A DNA stretch of 64,000 nt, from positions 196,001-260,000 of the forward strand of contig WPIO01000134.1 in the NCBI GenBank assembly GCA_009760855.2, read 5' to 3'. A model generated the notes under the pieces. It searched no databases and was not told the DNA's origin. It saw nothing but the letters and a program-made list of their open reading frames with translations. Of this stretch, positions 23,689 to 36,320 are shown piece after piece. The position numbers were made by a program, and so were the translations under genes. Position 1 is the first letter of the stretch; each line of letters opens with the position of its first letter. The DNA is from Cristatella mucedo. Taxonomy: Eukaryota > Bryozoa > Phylactolaemata > Cristatellidae.

Positions 23689-25729
23689 CTGGAGTTGTAA
23701 GACATTTTGTCCGATATGTTAGATAAGCAGGTTGATTTTTTCTAAGGCAACAAAAAACAGTAATTTCAAGACTTGAAATTTACCATTAACTTCGTAAAAA
23801 TACTTTGTAAGGTTCCGGGCTAGCAAGTTCTACTCTAATTTCCTTAAGCATGCGACGCATGACAATTTAAAACAATGTGAACTGCTGTCCCGTTAGAGTG
23901 CCGCTCTGCAGATACCTATATTAAACAGCTGACGAAGCACAAAAAAAACAAAATCAAAACGAAAAACGTTATGGCCTCCCGTGCCGCTAGCTAGCTGTGA
24001 ATGCAAATGAATAGGTTGCGTAGCATTCACAAGAACTCCGATACACAATCCTGCCAAAAACAGCAAAATGCATGGGTGACAGAATGTGGCTGTCAGGCAA
24101 TGAAAAAGACCAGTCCTTCAACTTTTGTGTAGTATCAATGAAGAGATGTCTTACCTTTGTATTCTAATGGTTGAGCTTCCCTGAGAAGTAGTAGCAGTAA
24201 CGAAATACTGTCTTCAGTTTTAAAACTGGCTCTTTTGCTGGTATTTTCTGTAAAAATAGATAGCCTGCACTATGTAAAAGTAACGGAAGAATGCAATCAC
24301 ACTACTTAATTCTGTATCCAAGCCACAGTCGAGACATGTGGCATTTATTTTTTTGTAATGTTATGAAATAAGAGCCGCGAGATTGATCATTCAGACTAAC
24401 ACATTTTACTTCTGGAGAAATCCGACGAGTCTGCGTTTGTACTTAATTGAATAAGAATTCTGATGGCAATCAATTTTGGGTTCCTCAAGACGCCAGCCTT
24501 TTTATTCTCCAAGATGTTAATGCATCTTCAAGTTTTCTCTGCTCAATATCATTATCGATATTTTCTGTCAATTGAAGATCTGATGCCAGTGACTTTTGCA
24601 GCCTCTTGCATTATAAGAAGAGTCGATCGTGATTTTCTTACGTCTAGATGGCAAGTAGTGCTCAAAGCTAACCCTGTTATGGTGGCATACATGCATGCTA
24701 ACTTTAACTTATTGGCCGGCAGATAGTGATGGCATCAAAAGACCCGTCCTTGTTGCCACTGCTATTGTATCAAGCTATTTATGCTTTTTAAATGGTTTTT
24801 ACATGAAGACGTTCAGAAGATGCAATCATGAGTGAGAATAGGGTGCCGTCTGCCCCATAAGCCCATTTAATTGAAAATTTTTAATGTAGAGAAAGAATTC
24901 TTCATAGGTAAATATTGCTGAAGATTGAAGTCTCTTAAAATTCAATATTTTCTCTCATTCTATCCTATACGAGCCTTTGGGCTCGGCATTTTCCAAATTT
25001 GGTAATTGCAGTTATTGCGAGGCTGCTGTCAGCAGTGATGCTTAGTTCATAAGAGGACTACTAGACCATCATTGGCAAGCCCCTCGGATACTTTATAACT
25101 GCTTGCCACACTGGAGCACGAGAATACAAATAACCGACTAATTAAATACAAATAAACTAATTAATACAAATAACAGCCTAGTTAAAGGAAAACAGCAAGA
25201 GTAGAGTTTTCATAGCAAAGACGCCAAGAGGTTGCTAATCTTTGCATCCTAATCTGATATGCAAACTAAAAAATGGGGTTGGCACAGTCCAAAGCACCCC
25301 GTGATCCAGACTTTACTTGGCTTCCGAATTTAAGGGTTTCTTTTCCTCCTGGGCTATGCATGCCACACTTTAGGAAACCCCTTTCCTTCATTCTATTTCA
25401 GCAGCAGTAAGAATCGGCAAGAGTGAGAGCAAATGAGAGTAACTGTAGAATATATAAATAGTCCCCCAGATTACTATATCTCTTTCTATGCACCTGGTAT
25501 CTGCTGGAAACGAAGCATGACTACTGATAAGCGATAGCATGTACAATATTTTAGCACGCATAGGCACGTATAAGACCATTTGCATAGGTGAGCAAATGTT
25601 TCGAGGAACCGATGAGCTTTGAGTTTCCTTTACCATGTAGGCAAATCAAGGACTTCGTTATTTCAGTTGCTAGTGCGTTGCCGGCCTTTTGAGTATGAAA
25701 GCTTCATGAGAGGTGTCGTAAGATTTTGA
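23689..25729. other. Unassigned AT-rich sequence
   Basis: About 2 kb without a recognised repeat family or exon. The frames at 24463-24726 (+) and 25388-25636 (-) have no domain or splice context that I can support. Confidence 0.45.
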
Positions 25730-26216
25730 GGCTGGTTAGAGCAGCCGTTAAGTGATCGTAGCCATAGGTGAAGGCCGTACGAAGAGAAGCCTGGGGAATG
25801 AGTATTTCAGATGAGCATTCCGGAGCCACGTGATCAGAAAGTACCTTGGCAGGACTTGTACGTGACTGGGATGCTTTATGGAGAGACAGTGTAGGTCATT
25901 GGGAAGCTATATAGTGTGGCAGTCTTAACTTCGTGACAGACAAGCCTAGCTGCGGAGTTTTGCACCACCGGCCAAGACTTGCTGCGCAGGCAGGAAGACT
26001 GTACAGATTGAGTGGCATAAGTCTGGACGGGCTGTCATAGATGCATGAACCGACGGCATAGAGGTGAAAGGCATATCTAAGTACATCGTAATTTGTTGTG
26101 CTATTTTGTTTAGTTGAAAGTCAATAGACTTGACTGTGGGTCTAACTTTGTCGTCAAGTGACAGATCCTTCGGGAATAAGAAGACTCCTGAGTTCCATGT
26201 AGATGCTACATAGAGG
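25730..26216 (-). mobile_element. L2-A reverse-transcriptase fragment, old
   Basis: Landmarks on the + strand are CGTGACAGACAAGCCTAGCT, GCGGAGTTTTGCACCACCGG and ATAGATGCATGAACC, the same order as in the 50-kb copy (Arg-Leu-Val-Cys-Arg-Glu and Val-His-Ala-Phe segments on -). The right part (GACTCCTGAGTTCCATGTAG) matches sequence further upstream in the frame, as in the 53-54 kb copy. The 3' end is missing and the frame is broken. Confidence 0.65.
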
Positions 26217-26996
26217 CCGATATGCAGGCCGAGTCAACTCAGGGACTGACTCACTATCCAGCTTCCTAGTAGCACTAGATTTTCCTTAAGCAATCATGAA
26301 TGAAATTATTAATTCTTCTGCAGCCGATTCTTAAAACTCCTGCAGTTATTTTTTCTCGTTTGACTAGCGAGTGTTCCCTCTTGGCTGCTGACCGTGCAAC
26401 GAAAGCCACTTTGCCTGTCATGCGGTTGAGTTATAAAACTCAGTACCTCTGATTTTGGAATTTGATGGTTCAATGCCGAAGGACAGCACCAAGCAAGCCT
26501 CTTTTCTAGTGCTTCAACGTCTCTTGGTGGGTGATGGGCATTACATACATTCAGTCACTAGCCTAGTAAGCTTCGAAAGTGCTATAGAAGACATTGAATT
26601 TTGGCATAGCACTTAGTCCTTGCTGATTGGGCGGGGAGCATTTGTAGACCTGCACTTGCATATGCACCCGTGCGGCAGTTCATTCTCGAATGTTTGCCCA
26701 TGATCTTTTCAGTTTAGGGACGCACGTTCTGTATGACGTTGAGGCAGCTTAATTGACTCACTTTCAGGTCCTTTTTAGTCTCTTTCTCTGCCCTGCCTAA
26801 GTGAAACACTTCCTACTCAGGCTTGACATCGCACCAACAGTTCTTCTGATTCAAATCGATCAGCTGTGTCTCTAATGAATCTCAAATCCTTTGAGAATGT
26901 GCCAACACAGTTCGCATGCTCCTGGGACTTGGGAATCACTCTCGACTGACGTCACACTATTCCCATTTAAAAGACGCAAAAAATGCTCCTATTTGT
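26217..26996. other. Unassigned spacer
   Basis: No gene or repeat family recognised. Confidence 0.4.
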
Positions 26997-27030
26997 CATA
27001 TATATAAATATATATATATATATACATATA

Positions 27031-27068
<38 letters not shown>

Positions 27069-27069
27069 A
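26997..27069. repeat. (TA)n-(GT)n compound microsatellite
   Basis: A TA run passes into ATGTGTGTG and a GT run, with a GCGCGC interruption near the right end. Confidence 0.96.
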
Positions 27070-29029
27070 GTTGCTTTGTTCTTGCGAATCGTCCTTTATG
27101 TGCCCACGCATGCTGACACGGTCACTTTATCACTAACTAATCGACATTATTCCTTTCCGGTTCATTTCAAGTGCTTAGAAAGGGACTAAAGTCTCTAATA
27201 CTCTTGTATATCCAAGTTCTCTTTCAAGCGCACCAAGAAGCACTGGCAAGCCATAGTCAGCAATGCCATCACGTCGGCCCAGAGTGGCAGTGGTGATAGC
27301 AGCAGCCGAAGCAACAACAACCGCAGCAGCATCAATTGAAGATCTATTAGAGGCAATATATGTGACATTAATAACCGAAACTCTTCCACTTTACAGTCGA
27401 TCTCTAGCTTGAACCAGATCACAGCTGCCTGATATTGCCGCATTTGCTTGTCAAGCATGGCAGCATACAGCAGCAGCTGTCGATGGCAAAAGCTATAAAC
27501 CGCAGGTGAGGGTGTACTTATAAATCGAAGCCGAACGGAGACTTGTGTATGCAGAACAGGGATTCCTCTGCGTGTTTCATAGGGAATCGGGCAGCGACTC
27601 AATTCAAGCGCTGCGTCGGTCGGTGCTAGTCATCAGCCAGCTGCCCTATTAGCTCTAAGCACTGAAGCTAGCAAACAATCGGGACACGAGTTCTAGGAGA
27701 GCTTCATGGGTGCTGTGTCCCCCACGAAGCAGCTGTTCTACAATGGAAAAAGGCGTCGTTTCACATTCGGCTCTGGCTATCCATTGATGGGCATTGTTTT
27801 AGCAGGTGGTGAATCGCCTCAGCTGAGCCGGCTCAGCCGAATTAAAAATTTGGAGAAAGAGGATGAAGAGGCTGCATCCGCCCGCAGGTGTTCCCTTACG
27901 ATTGCTTATTCTGGCCGGTCTGCAACTTCTGCGTCAGTTCACGTGGCCGTCCTTTTTGCAAGCCATTCGCAGCTTCGATGCAGCCACGGGCTCTTCGTTT
28001 ATTCTTCATGGATTGCAGGCACCCTCATCTTCGTCCGGAAACATGAGGTTCCTGCTGCGACTTAAAAGTGAAACGGATATACCCAACCTCGGCAGAAACT
28101 ATCGGCTGCTAGCTTTGGCTTCTGCCGAGGGCGTTGGCAGTCGCAGGCTAAAGGCAAGTGTCAGTTTAGATGATTACTAACGTCCCAAATCTGTTGCTTC
28201 ATCTGACAAGGTCGCATCAATGCTGACGAAAAGATTACTAGCAATAGCTACCAAAGGAAAATGCTACACATTCCGAAACCAAGTAGATTGAGAATTTCTT
28301 CGACGCAGCCATTAGAGCAGTGGCAAGTTACTTTTTGCACGTAGAGTCAAATTCAATCAGCTTCCAGCGATGAGTTAGTAGGCATTTCCCTCCACCCCTG
28401 GTACTCGGCTACATCTGTGACCATTGTAGGATGTTCCGTGCACGTTAGCCCTTAGCTGCAAGCTCAGTGTGCATTCAAATGAATAGATCAGAGGGCCGTA
28501 AAAACGAAAATATGATAGGAACTATATCTGGGAGGAAGCTAGAAAAATTGATTTGCAGTATAGAATCTACTTATTTCTAAAACCTTTTGTGTGGTCATTT
28601 TTGCATGAATTCCATGTAAATACACGTTAATTTGGATTCATCTGCTGCTTTATCTGAACAAGTGTGAACTAAACAATGCAAATTTGCCATTTTATCATCG
28701 GAAATAGCCTAATATCAAGTTAATCACTGTTCCGGTCACAAACAAAATGCTTTTACTGAATAATGGCCATTTCTATACTTCTGAGGCATGAGCAATTAGC
28801 AAATAAAACTTAATACCCAGAGACAAAAATGTGCAACTAAGTGCAATAGATTGCCCGTTTTTGCAGGGACTACCTGCAACTCATAAATTCCATGCATGTC
28901 GACACTGTCAGCCACCGATTAAAATGCAGAGCTGGCAGTGTCTTCGACGTTGAGTCGGAATTAAGTAGCTAGCATATTTTTGGAAAGATTTGTGTATACT
29001 CTAAAACCCTAATATCGCTCCACACATAT
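27070..29029. other. Unassigned, with a possible low-complexity exon
   Basis: Two overlapping + frames at 27706-28180 (119 and 105 codons) have mixed composition, but they lie in different phases and match no known domain. CAG/AAC triplets are frequent near 27290-27340. A coding role cannot be shown. Confidence 0.35.
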
Positions 29030-29420
29030 AATAAAAATAATAATATTGCACTTGATAAAGCGCCCTCAGAGAACTTAATCTCTTTCTAGGCGCTTTACAT
29101 TTGCTGCAAAGTGATACGCAATAGAATAGTAAGTAAAATCATGCTTGAAAAACAAACAAAATGAATAACATGGTTAGGGGTTACATGCACTGGGTCAGCA
29201 TGCAAATGTGGTTAGTGGCAGCATGAACAGTGTCAGCACGCATAAGCACATCGAGGACGAATCACAAGGACCCACTAAATGCTGTCCTAAATAGGTATGT
29301 TTTTAAGTTTCTTTTAAATGTGGTCAGGTCAGGGGATGTTCTGATGCAGGTCGGGAGGGAGTTCCAGGCTGTGGGAGCATACGAGCTAAATGCACGGTCT
29401 GCTGTGACAGAGCTCAATCG
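29030..29420 (-). mobile_element. L2-A copy: 3' UTR plus last codons of the reverse transcriptase
   Basis: A well-preserved copy. From the left it has a degenerate AAT tail, the hairpin end (AAAGCGCCCTCAGAGAACTT on +), a 3' UTR with two GCATGC-type repeat units, and on the - strand the reverse-transcriptase end (Asp-Arg-Ala-Phe-Ser-Ser-Tyr-Ala-Pro ... Phe-Ser-Gly-Ser-Leu, stop). Homology ends near 29402; to the right is unrelated sequence with a perfect hairpin. Confidence 0.88.
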
Positions 29421-29467
29421 GCAGTGATTTTCGTGCCCGTCAATACTCGGGCCGTTTGGACAGCACA

Positions 29468-29508
29468 GCGAATGCACTAAGGCAGAAATGCTGCCTTAGT
29501 GCATTCGC
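29468..29508. repeat. Perfect 18-bp inverted repeat (hairpin)
   Basis: Arms 29468-29485 (GCGAATGCACTAAGGCAG) and 29491-29508 are exact reverse complements around a 5-base spacer (AAATG). A run of eleven G follows at about 29520. The stem is shorter than a typical animal microRNA precursor. It lies next to, but outside, the truncated LINE. Confidence 0.85.
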
Positions 29509-29530
29509 CAGCCACCTTGGGGGGGGGGGT

Positions 29531-30465
29531 TGTGTTCTTTCGCGAGCTTCGTTTAGCTTGCTGTGGTCACTTGCAGTTCGTGCTGCTGGAAAAGTTTCCA
29601 TTCCATATTTGAAGTTGATGTTGTATCGATGAGCAGTGCATGGCAGATTGATATTTCAAAGAACTATCAACGATGAGTTCAAAATAACAGAGCACCGTGC
29701 TGAGGATGGCGAGCTCTGCCGATTATTGGGGCAGCAGCCAAGGGTCAAGGAGCAGGGGTCCGAGGACAGGAGGAGGACTCGGACAACGAGCCGAAGAAGC
29801 CCCAAACCGTGGCTGAAAATGGAAAAGTCAGCTCATTGGATAGTTTCAGTCAGGTAGCATTAGGGCAGAATAATATTTTGGCTAGTGCTGCGATCAAGCT
29901 GCCCCGTCCTGTAGATTTTTAGAAATGCATTTTTGCTACACTTGTCATGCGACATCGCTAAATTAATTTGTAATCGCTTAATGAAATTCATTTTCGATTT
30001 TGACAGTCACAGCACTAACCATTGACTTACACAGCATCCTGACTCATGCTCCTTATAAGGTGAAGCTGCATTTGTAAATTCAAAGGCAGAATGGCAACAT
30101 CTGCATTTACAGATACATTTCCTTGCTTTTGCTAACCCTTAATTTTACCTAACATTAATCAGAATTTGTAATTACAATGGTCTTTTAGAGTCCATATGAC
30201 TTACTACACCTTTATGTTACTTGTTCAAAATGCATGGTTGCGAAGTGCTCTTTCTTGTCCAGTGGAATAACTACTGGCCCCTTCTGAATAACCTTTTAAG
30301 ACAATCTCTAGCCTTCTCCTCATAAGATTTTGGCTGGCCCTTGTACTTGTAGTTAGTAGTTGCTCTGGACTACGCCTTTTGCTTAAGCATGACATAAGTA
30401 GCAGTGCTAGCGATGACAGCAGCATGAACGATACTAGTAGAACTAGTGCCTTAGAAGCACAGCTA

Positions 30466-30468
<3 letters not shown>
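29531..30468. other. Unassigned sequence
   Basis: No recognised exon or repeat. A 73-codon + frame at 29636-29857 is Arg/Glu-rich without a known domain. Confidence 0.4.
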
Positions 30469-30499
<31 letters not shown>

Positions 30500-30514
30500 T
30501 ATATATGCTAGCAG
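30460..30514. repeat. (TA)n microsatellite flanked by GCTAGC inverted arms
   Basis: A TA run at about 30469-30497 is bracketed by GCTAGCATATATA on the left and TATATGCTAGC on the right, so the whole unit can extrude as a cruciform. Confidence 0.85.
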
Positions 30515-31806
30515 CTATACATGGCATCTCCAATAAACTAGAATGTGGAGATAATTTTAGAGCATAAGAATAATCAATATTGTCGATGCTTCAAAAATGA
30601 TTCCACACACTTGCATGAGTACACCTAACCCTAATCAAATTTAGTCCTTAAATTATAACAAGTTATTCCAAGAACTAGTATAAGAGCGTCTCATCTATTT
30701 TGAGGAAATATTTGTTACCGACTAATTCTAATCATCTAAGCCCATGACTATGGTACATGCAGCCCTGACAAATCATTTTGTAGAAGCAAATACACTTGTC
30801 TAACAGCCAAAAGTCAGCACTGATTTTCACCAGCTTGTATTTCACTGGCTTCAACTTTTGATCCTGCTGGAAAATGAATATTCACATAACTTGTTACTGC
30901 TGTAACACACGAAATCTATCCTTTTTGGTGCAATCTCGCAGAGCATTATCTGAGACAGTAGCGACTGCAATTCAAATCTGCTGTATCAATAAGTAGTCAT
31001 AAGTCTAGTGACCTCGAAGTCAGCAGCTGTTTGCCAAAGCATGCAAATTTTCACTCGTGCCCTTGCTGGCTAGTAACTGCACATTGTCAAGTATTAATCG
31101 GTCCTTACAGATACGCTTTTTAATCAGTCTAGCTACCGAGGCTCATCGAATCCTGCAGAAAACATGCTGCACCAGTAGCAGCAGGCAGGCAGCACTAGTA
31201 CCCTCCAGCATTAGTATCATCACAAGAGCTAACGTCAGCATCGGTGGCTGCAGCAGCAACATAGGCAATGGTGAACACCTGCAGCAGTAGCAGGACCGTA
31301 GTGGTCGTCAGCTACAGCATCATTAGTGGCAAGTGCTTTCTTATTTGGACGAAAGTTGTTTGCTCTAGAAAAGACCGCGATCCTTTCAAGTGTGGACGAT
31401 CGTTTACTAGAGAAACATGCTGCATGCATTAATGCATGCCTGTGATGCATATTGGGCTGTGGATGATTTCTCCCTTGTTTCAAGTTACGGCCTCCTAATG
31501 TCAAACATGTACAAGACAAGCAACCACACAAAGCAGAAGAAGCAACACACTGTGGTGTGTCTAGAGGCAGAAGGAGTAAAAAACAAGTAATAATACATAG
31601 CTGGAATGCACGGATGTCCCAGTGTAATAGGACAGACGGTGGGAGTAATGACTTCCCAGACCAAGCACGCTGGCCAATACATCTTGAAACATCTGTTAGC
31701 CATACTGACAGCATTCAAGTACGACGAAATGAACCATTAAAACGGAACAAATCTTGAGGAAATGTGTGTTTTGCTTTAAAAATGCTGCTAGAAGCAAAAT
31801 AATATA
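30515..31806. other. Unassigned sequence
   Basis: Contains AGC/CAG-rich stretches at about 31170-31300. - strand frames at 31235-31718 overlap in two phases with no domain. Nothing else could be supported. Confidence 0.4.
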
Positions 31807-31915
31807 AGCTGATTTAGCAGCCTCACTTGTACGGCGGCAGAAGAGCCGTAACGGCTTTCACCACCACATGCAGTTGGCAATAAAGGATCGCCCACTGCAG
31901 GATCAATCTCACTAG
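31807..31915 (-). mobile_element. SINE-A fragment (3' part)
   Basis: Reverse complement of the SINE-A body. On + it shows AGCTGATTTAGCAGCCTC, GCAGAAGAGCCGTAACGGCT and GCAATAAAGGATCGCCCACT, then GCAGGATC where the B box would begin. The tRNA-like head beyond this is missing or diverged. Confidence 0.8.
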
Positions 31916-32971
31916 CCTCAGTAGTGAAGAACGAGCACATTACATCTTGGGCTATCATTTTGGCAGCATCCTAGATGCCCAGCAGTAGCTGTTGCCTCAT
32001 AAGCAATAAAGCACTACTTTTAGTTATCGAAGAAAATCATTTACAGTTCAGGAGAAAGGGATGGGTCTTTATTTGAATGAATGGACCGATAATGCAATAG
32101 CAAGCATTCGTACGTGTTCAGCTGAAAGCAGAAGATTCAAATTTTTCCCGACTGTAAGAACCATTAGTCAGCTGCGCTATCAAATTCACCCCAAATTAAC
32201 AGTGACACAGGACTATCAGGTAAGCTCGTGGTTGAAACTTCGCCGGACAAGGAGGACACAGAGCTCAGCTGTGCCCTTGGTTGCCTTGTTAAATGATTGT
32301 TCTTAGAGCACCACTACATTAGCCTGCTTGAATTACTCAAGTCTCACTCATCCGGACTATTCCAGAATGCACCAGGTGCTATCGTATTTGCCTGCGAGCT
32401 GCACATGACCGTAAAGCTGCCATCCTAGGACAACCTGGCTTGTAGAACTCCCAGCTCTGCTGCCGGTCAAGATTAAAGGCCTGAAGCAGCGCTGGGGGAA
32501 ACAGGAGCCGTTTAAGAAGTGCATGCTTGAGTGTTCGGCCCATTAGCAGTGCTTACACGTCTTTATGTTACCTGTAAGCATACTCACTGTTTGCTAACAT
32601 CAATGCTGCTGGCCTGGATTGCTTCAAAGGAGCCGTATAGAAGAGCCGATCGGACTCCTGAAGGAGGAAAGGCTCGTGTTATCCAAAGAGAAAAGAAAGA
32701 GAGTGCGCTGAGCAGCATGCCAATCCGATACCGGATGACTGCTCTGTAGACCTGGCAATGTCAGCAGCACAAGCTCACAAGGGCTTAAACCCTACACCAG
32801 CCTACCAGCAGGAGCAGACACGAGCCGAGCCCAGGGCTGCCGTCTCGATTACTTCATGGCTCACGTGCTAGCTTGAATATGTAATGCTCATTCCTGTTTG
32901 TTCTTGGAGCTGTAAGCAGAGTTGCTGCTTGTCTCAAGTAAATCTATGTAACGTCGTCTGCTCAGAAAAAT
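31916..32971. other. Unassigned sequence
   Basis: No gene or repeat family recognised. Confidence 0.4.
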
Positions 32972-33113
32972 GGCCCAGTGGTTTAAGTGTTCACCCCAAC
33001 CGAAGTCAAGGTATTTGATGGCCGAGGTCGTAGGCTCGAGCCCCATGGCATATGTGACGCACCTGTGTAGAGATTAAGTTCTCTTAGGGTGCTATACAAA
33101 TGAATTATATATT
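32972..33113 (+). mobile_element. SINE-B copy
   Basis: tRNA-like head with the A box in TGGCCCAGTGGTTTAAG and the B box in GGCTCGAGCCCC, then GGCATATGTGACGCACCTGT and the shared 3' hairpin (AGAGATTAAGTTCTCT at its core), ending ATACAAATGAATTATAT. Here the terminal stem is GCACC paired with GGTGC, instead of the usual GCGCC/GGCGC, so pairing is kept. The left limit is approximate. Confidence 0.82.
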
Positions 33114-33178
33114 GTAGCCGTTTCGAGCACCTAGCTCTAGGCGTTCAGGTCTGGTCGGCCTGATCATCGTCATCATCA

Positions 33179-33235
33179 TTCTCAGCAGCAGCAGCAGCCC
33201 CAGCTGTAGCAGCAGCAGCAGTGGCAGCGGCAGAA
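33179..33235. repeat. CAG/CAT-rich simple sequence
   Basis: Interrupted TCATCA and AGCAGC triplets. The - strand Leu/Cys frames over it are products of the repeat. Confidence 0.8.
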
Positions 33236-34092
<857 letters not shown>

Positions 34093-34211
34093 GATCTTTC
34101 TTGCTCTATCTTTCTGTTTCTATTGTTTATTTTATGTCTGAATCTCTGTCTTCGTCAATATCTATACCTATGCCCATGTTCCTGTCTGTCTCCATCTGCT
34201 CCATGCTGCCC

Positions 34212-34310
34212 CTATCTCTCCCTCTCTCCCTCTCTCCCTCTCTCCCTCTCTCCCTCTCTCCCTCTCTCCCTCTCTCCCTCTCTCCCTCTCTCCCTCTCTC
34301 CCTCTCTCCC

Positions 34311-34372
<62 letters not shown>

Positions 34373-34505
34373 TCTCCCTCTCCCTCTCTCCCTCTCTCTC
34401 TCCCTCCCCCTCTCCCTCTCTCTCTCCCTCTCTCTCCCTCTCTCTCTCTCTCCCTCTCTCCCTCTCTCCCTCTCTCCCTCTCTCTCTCCCTCTCTCTCTC
34501 CCTCC

Positions 34506-34539
<34 letters not shown>

Positions 34540-34689
34540 CTCTCTCCCTCTCTCCCTCTCTCCCTCTCTCCCTCTCTCCCTCTCTCCCTCTCTTTCTCTC
34601 TGTATCTCTATCTCTCTCTCTCTCACTCTCTCTCTGTTTCTTCCTGTCCCAGTATGTATAACTTATTTTTTCTCTCTCTCTCTCTCTGC
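34212..34689. repeat. Polypyrimidine tract with CTCTCTCC octamer arrays
   Basis: Nearly 480 bases with almost no purines on the + strand. Two or more arrays of an 8-bp unit (CCCTCTCT) are separated by pure CT and by CCCTCC variants. The 277-codon + frame (Ser-Leu-Ser-Leu...) and its - strand Arg-Glu counterpart are products of the repeat. Strong triplex-forming potential. Confidence 0.97.
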
Positions 34690-35199
34690 ATTTCGCACTT
34701 TCATTTTCATCTGCTCTTATATTTAACTACGTCTCACCCACCGTCTCTAACACTCCCAGTCTCTCTCTCACTCTTTTAATGCTCCTTGACTACTCGCTCC
34801 CCAATACACACTTTTAGGCATGCATTCGCTACACAAGCTCACACATGCATACATGTGCTCACAGGCGCATGCACACATTGGCAGGCACAGACAAAAAACA
34901 CTCTATCAGTGTCTTTGCATGTTCGCGAGTGCAGCATTGCTTCTGCCCGGGCAAGAACGATGATATAATTGCCCAGCCTTTTTGTATAAAGCACCTCTTG
35001 TGTCCTGCTGAGTGACAATCACGGGAAAGCACCTGAAGAAAGAACTCATACACTGGTTACTAGCATCTTTTCGGTTACTAGTGGCAAGCACTGAATCAAG
35101 TACCGAGAAGCACTCCAAGCACGCAGGAAAAACCAGGAAAAAAGATCGGTTCATTTGTGCTATGCGAGGGTGTGCCACTCTTGTCCTATAGTCACGACA
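34690..35199. other. Unassigned spacer
   Basis: Includes a CA/CAT-rich stretch at about 34800-34880. No gene or repeat family recognised. Confidence 0.4.
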
Positions 35200-35475
35200 T
35201 GTGAAGGACAATTGACTCACATACAAGTATGCTTTTGGCTTCCTTTGGAATGTCGTAAAATTGAGAAATTACTTAATGTCCATCGGTAATGAGCTCCAAG
35301 CATGGATAGCAAAGTAGCTCAAATCATGGACTGCAAGTGATCTGAAGTTAGCTAGTGCCACAACCAGTCGACCAGAGAAAGAAGACTGAATGGATCTGCA
35401 GAGAGGCGTGATGTAAAACTAATTCATATAGGTAGGTCAGAGCAACAGAATGGATGAACCTAAAAGTTAGTAAAC
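35200..35475 (-). mobile_element. L2-A copy, right portion of element (3' side), split by a SINE
   Basis: Decayed L2-A sequence on the - strand. + landmarks are ATGCTTTTGGCTTCCTTTGG, GTAATGAGCTCCAAGCATGG, and GATGAACCTAAAAGTTAGTA near the break. The same element resumes at about 35641 beyond the SINE. The + strand position order means the element's 3' side is on the left. Confidence 0.7.
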
Positions 35476-35640
35476 TAAAGTAAAGGCCAGCTGAGTCAAT
35501 AGCCTCATTTATTTATATAGCAGCAGAAGAGCCTTAACGGCTATCACCACGGCTGGCTCGCAGTTGGCAATAAGGCATCGCCCACTGCGAGCCTCGAAGC
35601 CACGACCCTGGTCATGGAGTGCCAGCATCTGACCAGTGGC
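35476..35640 (-). mobile_element. SINE-A inserted into an L2-A copy
   Basis: Reverse complement of SINE-A. On + it shows TAGCCTCATTTATTTATATAG, GCAGAAGAGCCTTAACGGCT, ATCACCACGG and GCAATAAGGCATCGCCCACT, then the diverged B-box complement CGAAGCC and GACCCTGGTC. Flanking sequence on both sides belongs to one L2-A copy, so the SINE is younger than the LINE. Limits are accurate to perhaps 15 bases. Confidence 0.8.
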
Positions 35641-35812
35641 AGAAGCTTGAAGTCGATAAGGGGCTTGACAGGCAGCCAGTGCAGATTCGTGAGTAGTGGT
35701 GTAATGTAGCAGTTGCAATGCTTAGAACAGATAAGCCTAGCTGCCGAGCTTTGCAACAGCTTATGTTTGGATAGTAGAGACAATTGTGAATGAACAAGTG
35801 TTTGCAGGCATT
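35641..35812 (-). mobile_element. L2-A copy, continuation 5' of the SINE
   Basis: Continues the decayed reverse-transcriptase frame: + landmarks are GCTTGAAGTCGATAAGGGG, GCCAGTGCAGATTCGTGAGT and ACAGATAAGCCTAGCTGCCG. The - strand frame at 35544-35783 still shows the order Ser-Ser-Ala-Ala-Arg-Leu-Ile-Cys ... Leu-His-Trp-Leu-Pro-Val-Lys. Confidence 0.78.
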
Positions 35813-35895
35813 AAAATTGCTGCGCGAATATAGCCTCTATTTTATCGTCAGTCTGCGTTCTTACGATGTGAAGGTAACTGCTGTATTTCTGCTAG

Positions 35896-36320
35896 ACTGC
35901 TATAATAAAAACAATAATGAGAATAATATATTTGATTTAGTGCCCTCAGAGAAATCAATCTCTTTCTAGGCACTTTACATTTGCGGCAAAGGAAGCACGA
36001 TCGAATGGTTAGTGGTAGCATGCTCAATTACAACAAGCATAACATGATTAGGGGTGACATGCATAGGATCAGCATGCAAGCATGGTTAGTGGCTGCATGC
36101 ACCGTGTAAGCATAAGCATAAGCATGTAAAGGACAAATCAAATGGGCCCACTAAACGCTGTGATGAGTAGATACGTTTTGGTTTCTTTTTAAGTGTGGTC
36201 AATTCAGGGGATGTCGTGACGCAATTCGGAAGTGAGCTCCAGGCTTTGGGAGCATACTAACTACAGGCACGGTCTATAAAGGATTTGAGGTTCGCACACG
36301 GTATGGGTAAACGGTGAGAC
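35896..36320 (-). mobile_element. L2-A copy: 3' UTR and end of reverse transcriptase
   Basis: AATAAT tail remnant, then the terminal hairpin in which the usual GCGCC/GGCGC stem has become GTGCC/GGCAC, still fully paired. Three GCATGC-type 3'-UTR units and a short GCATAA tandem repeat follow, then the decayed C-terminal codons (complement of TTCTTTTTAAGTGTGGTCAA and CAGGCTTTGGGAGCATACTA). This is a separate insertion from the copy at 35.2-35.8 kb, same orientation. Confidence 0.85.

Noticed and set aside
29262-29477. Stand-alone small protein gene
   Set aside because: It is the C-terminal end of the L2-A reverse-transcriptase frame running into unrelated flanking sequence.
29468-29508. MicroRNA precursor
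   Set aside because: The 18-bp perfect stem with a 5-base loop is shorter than animal pre-miRNA stems and has no bulges; expression data would be needed.
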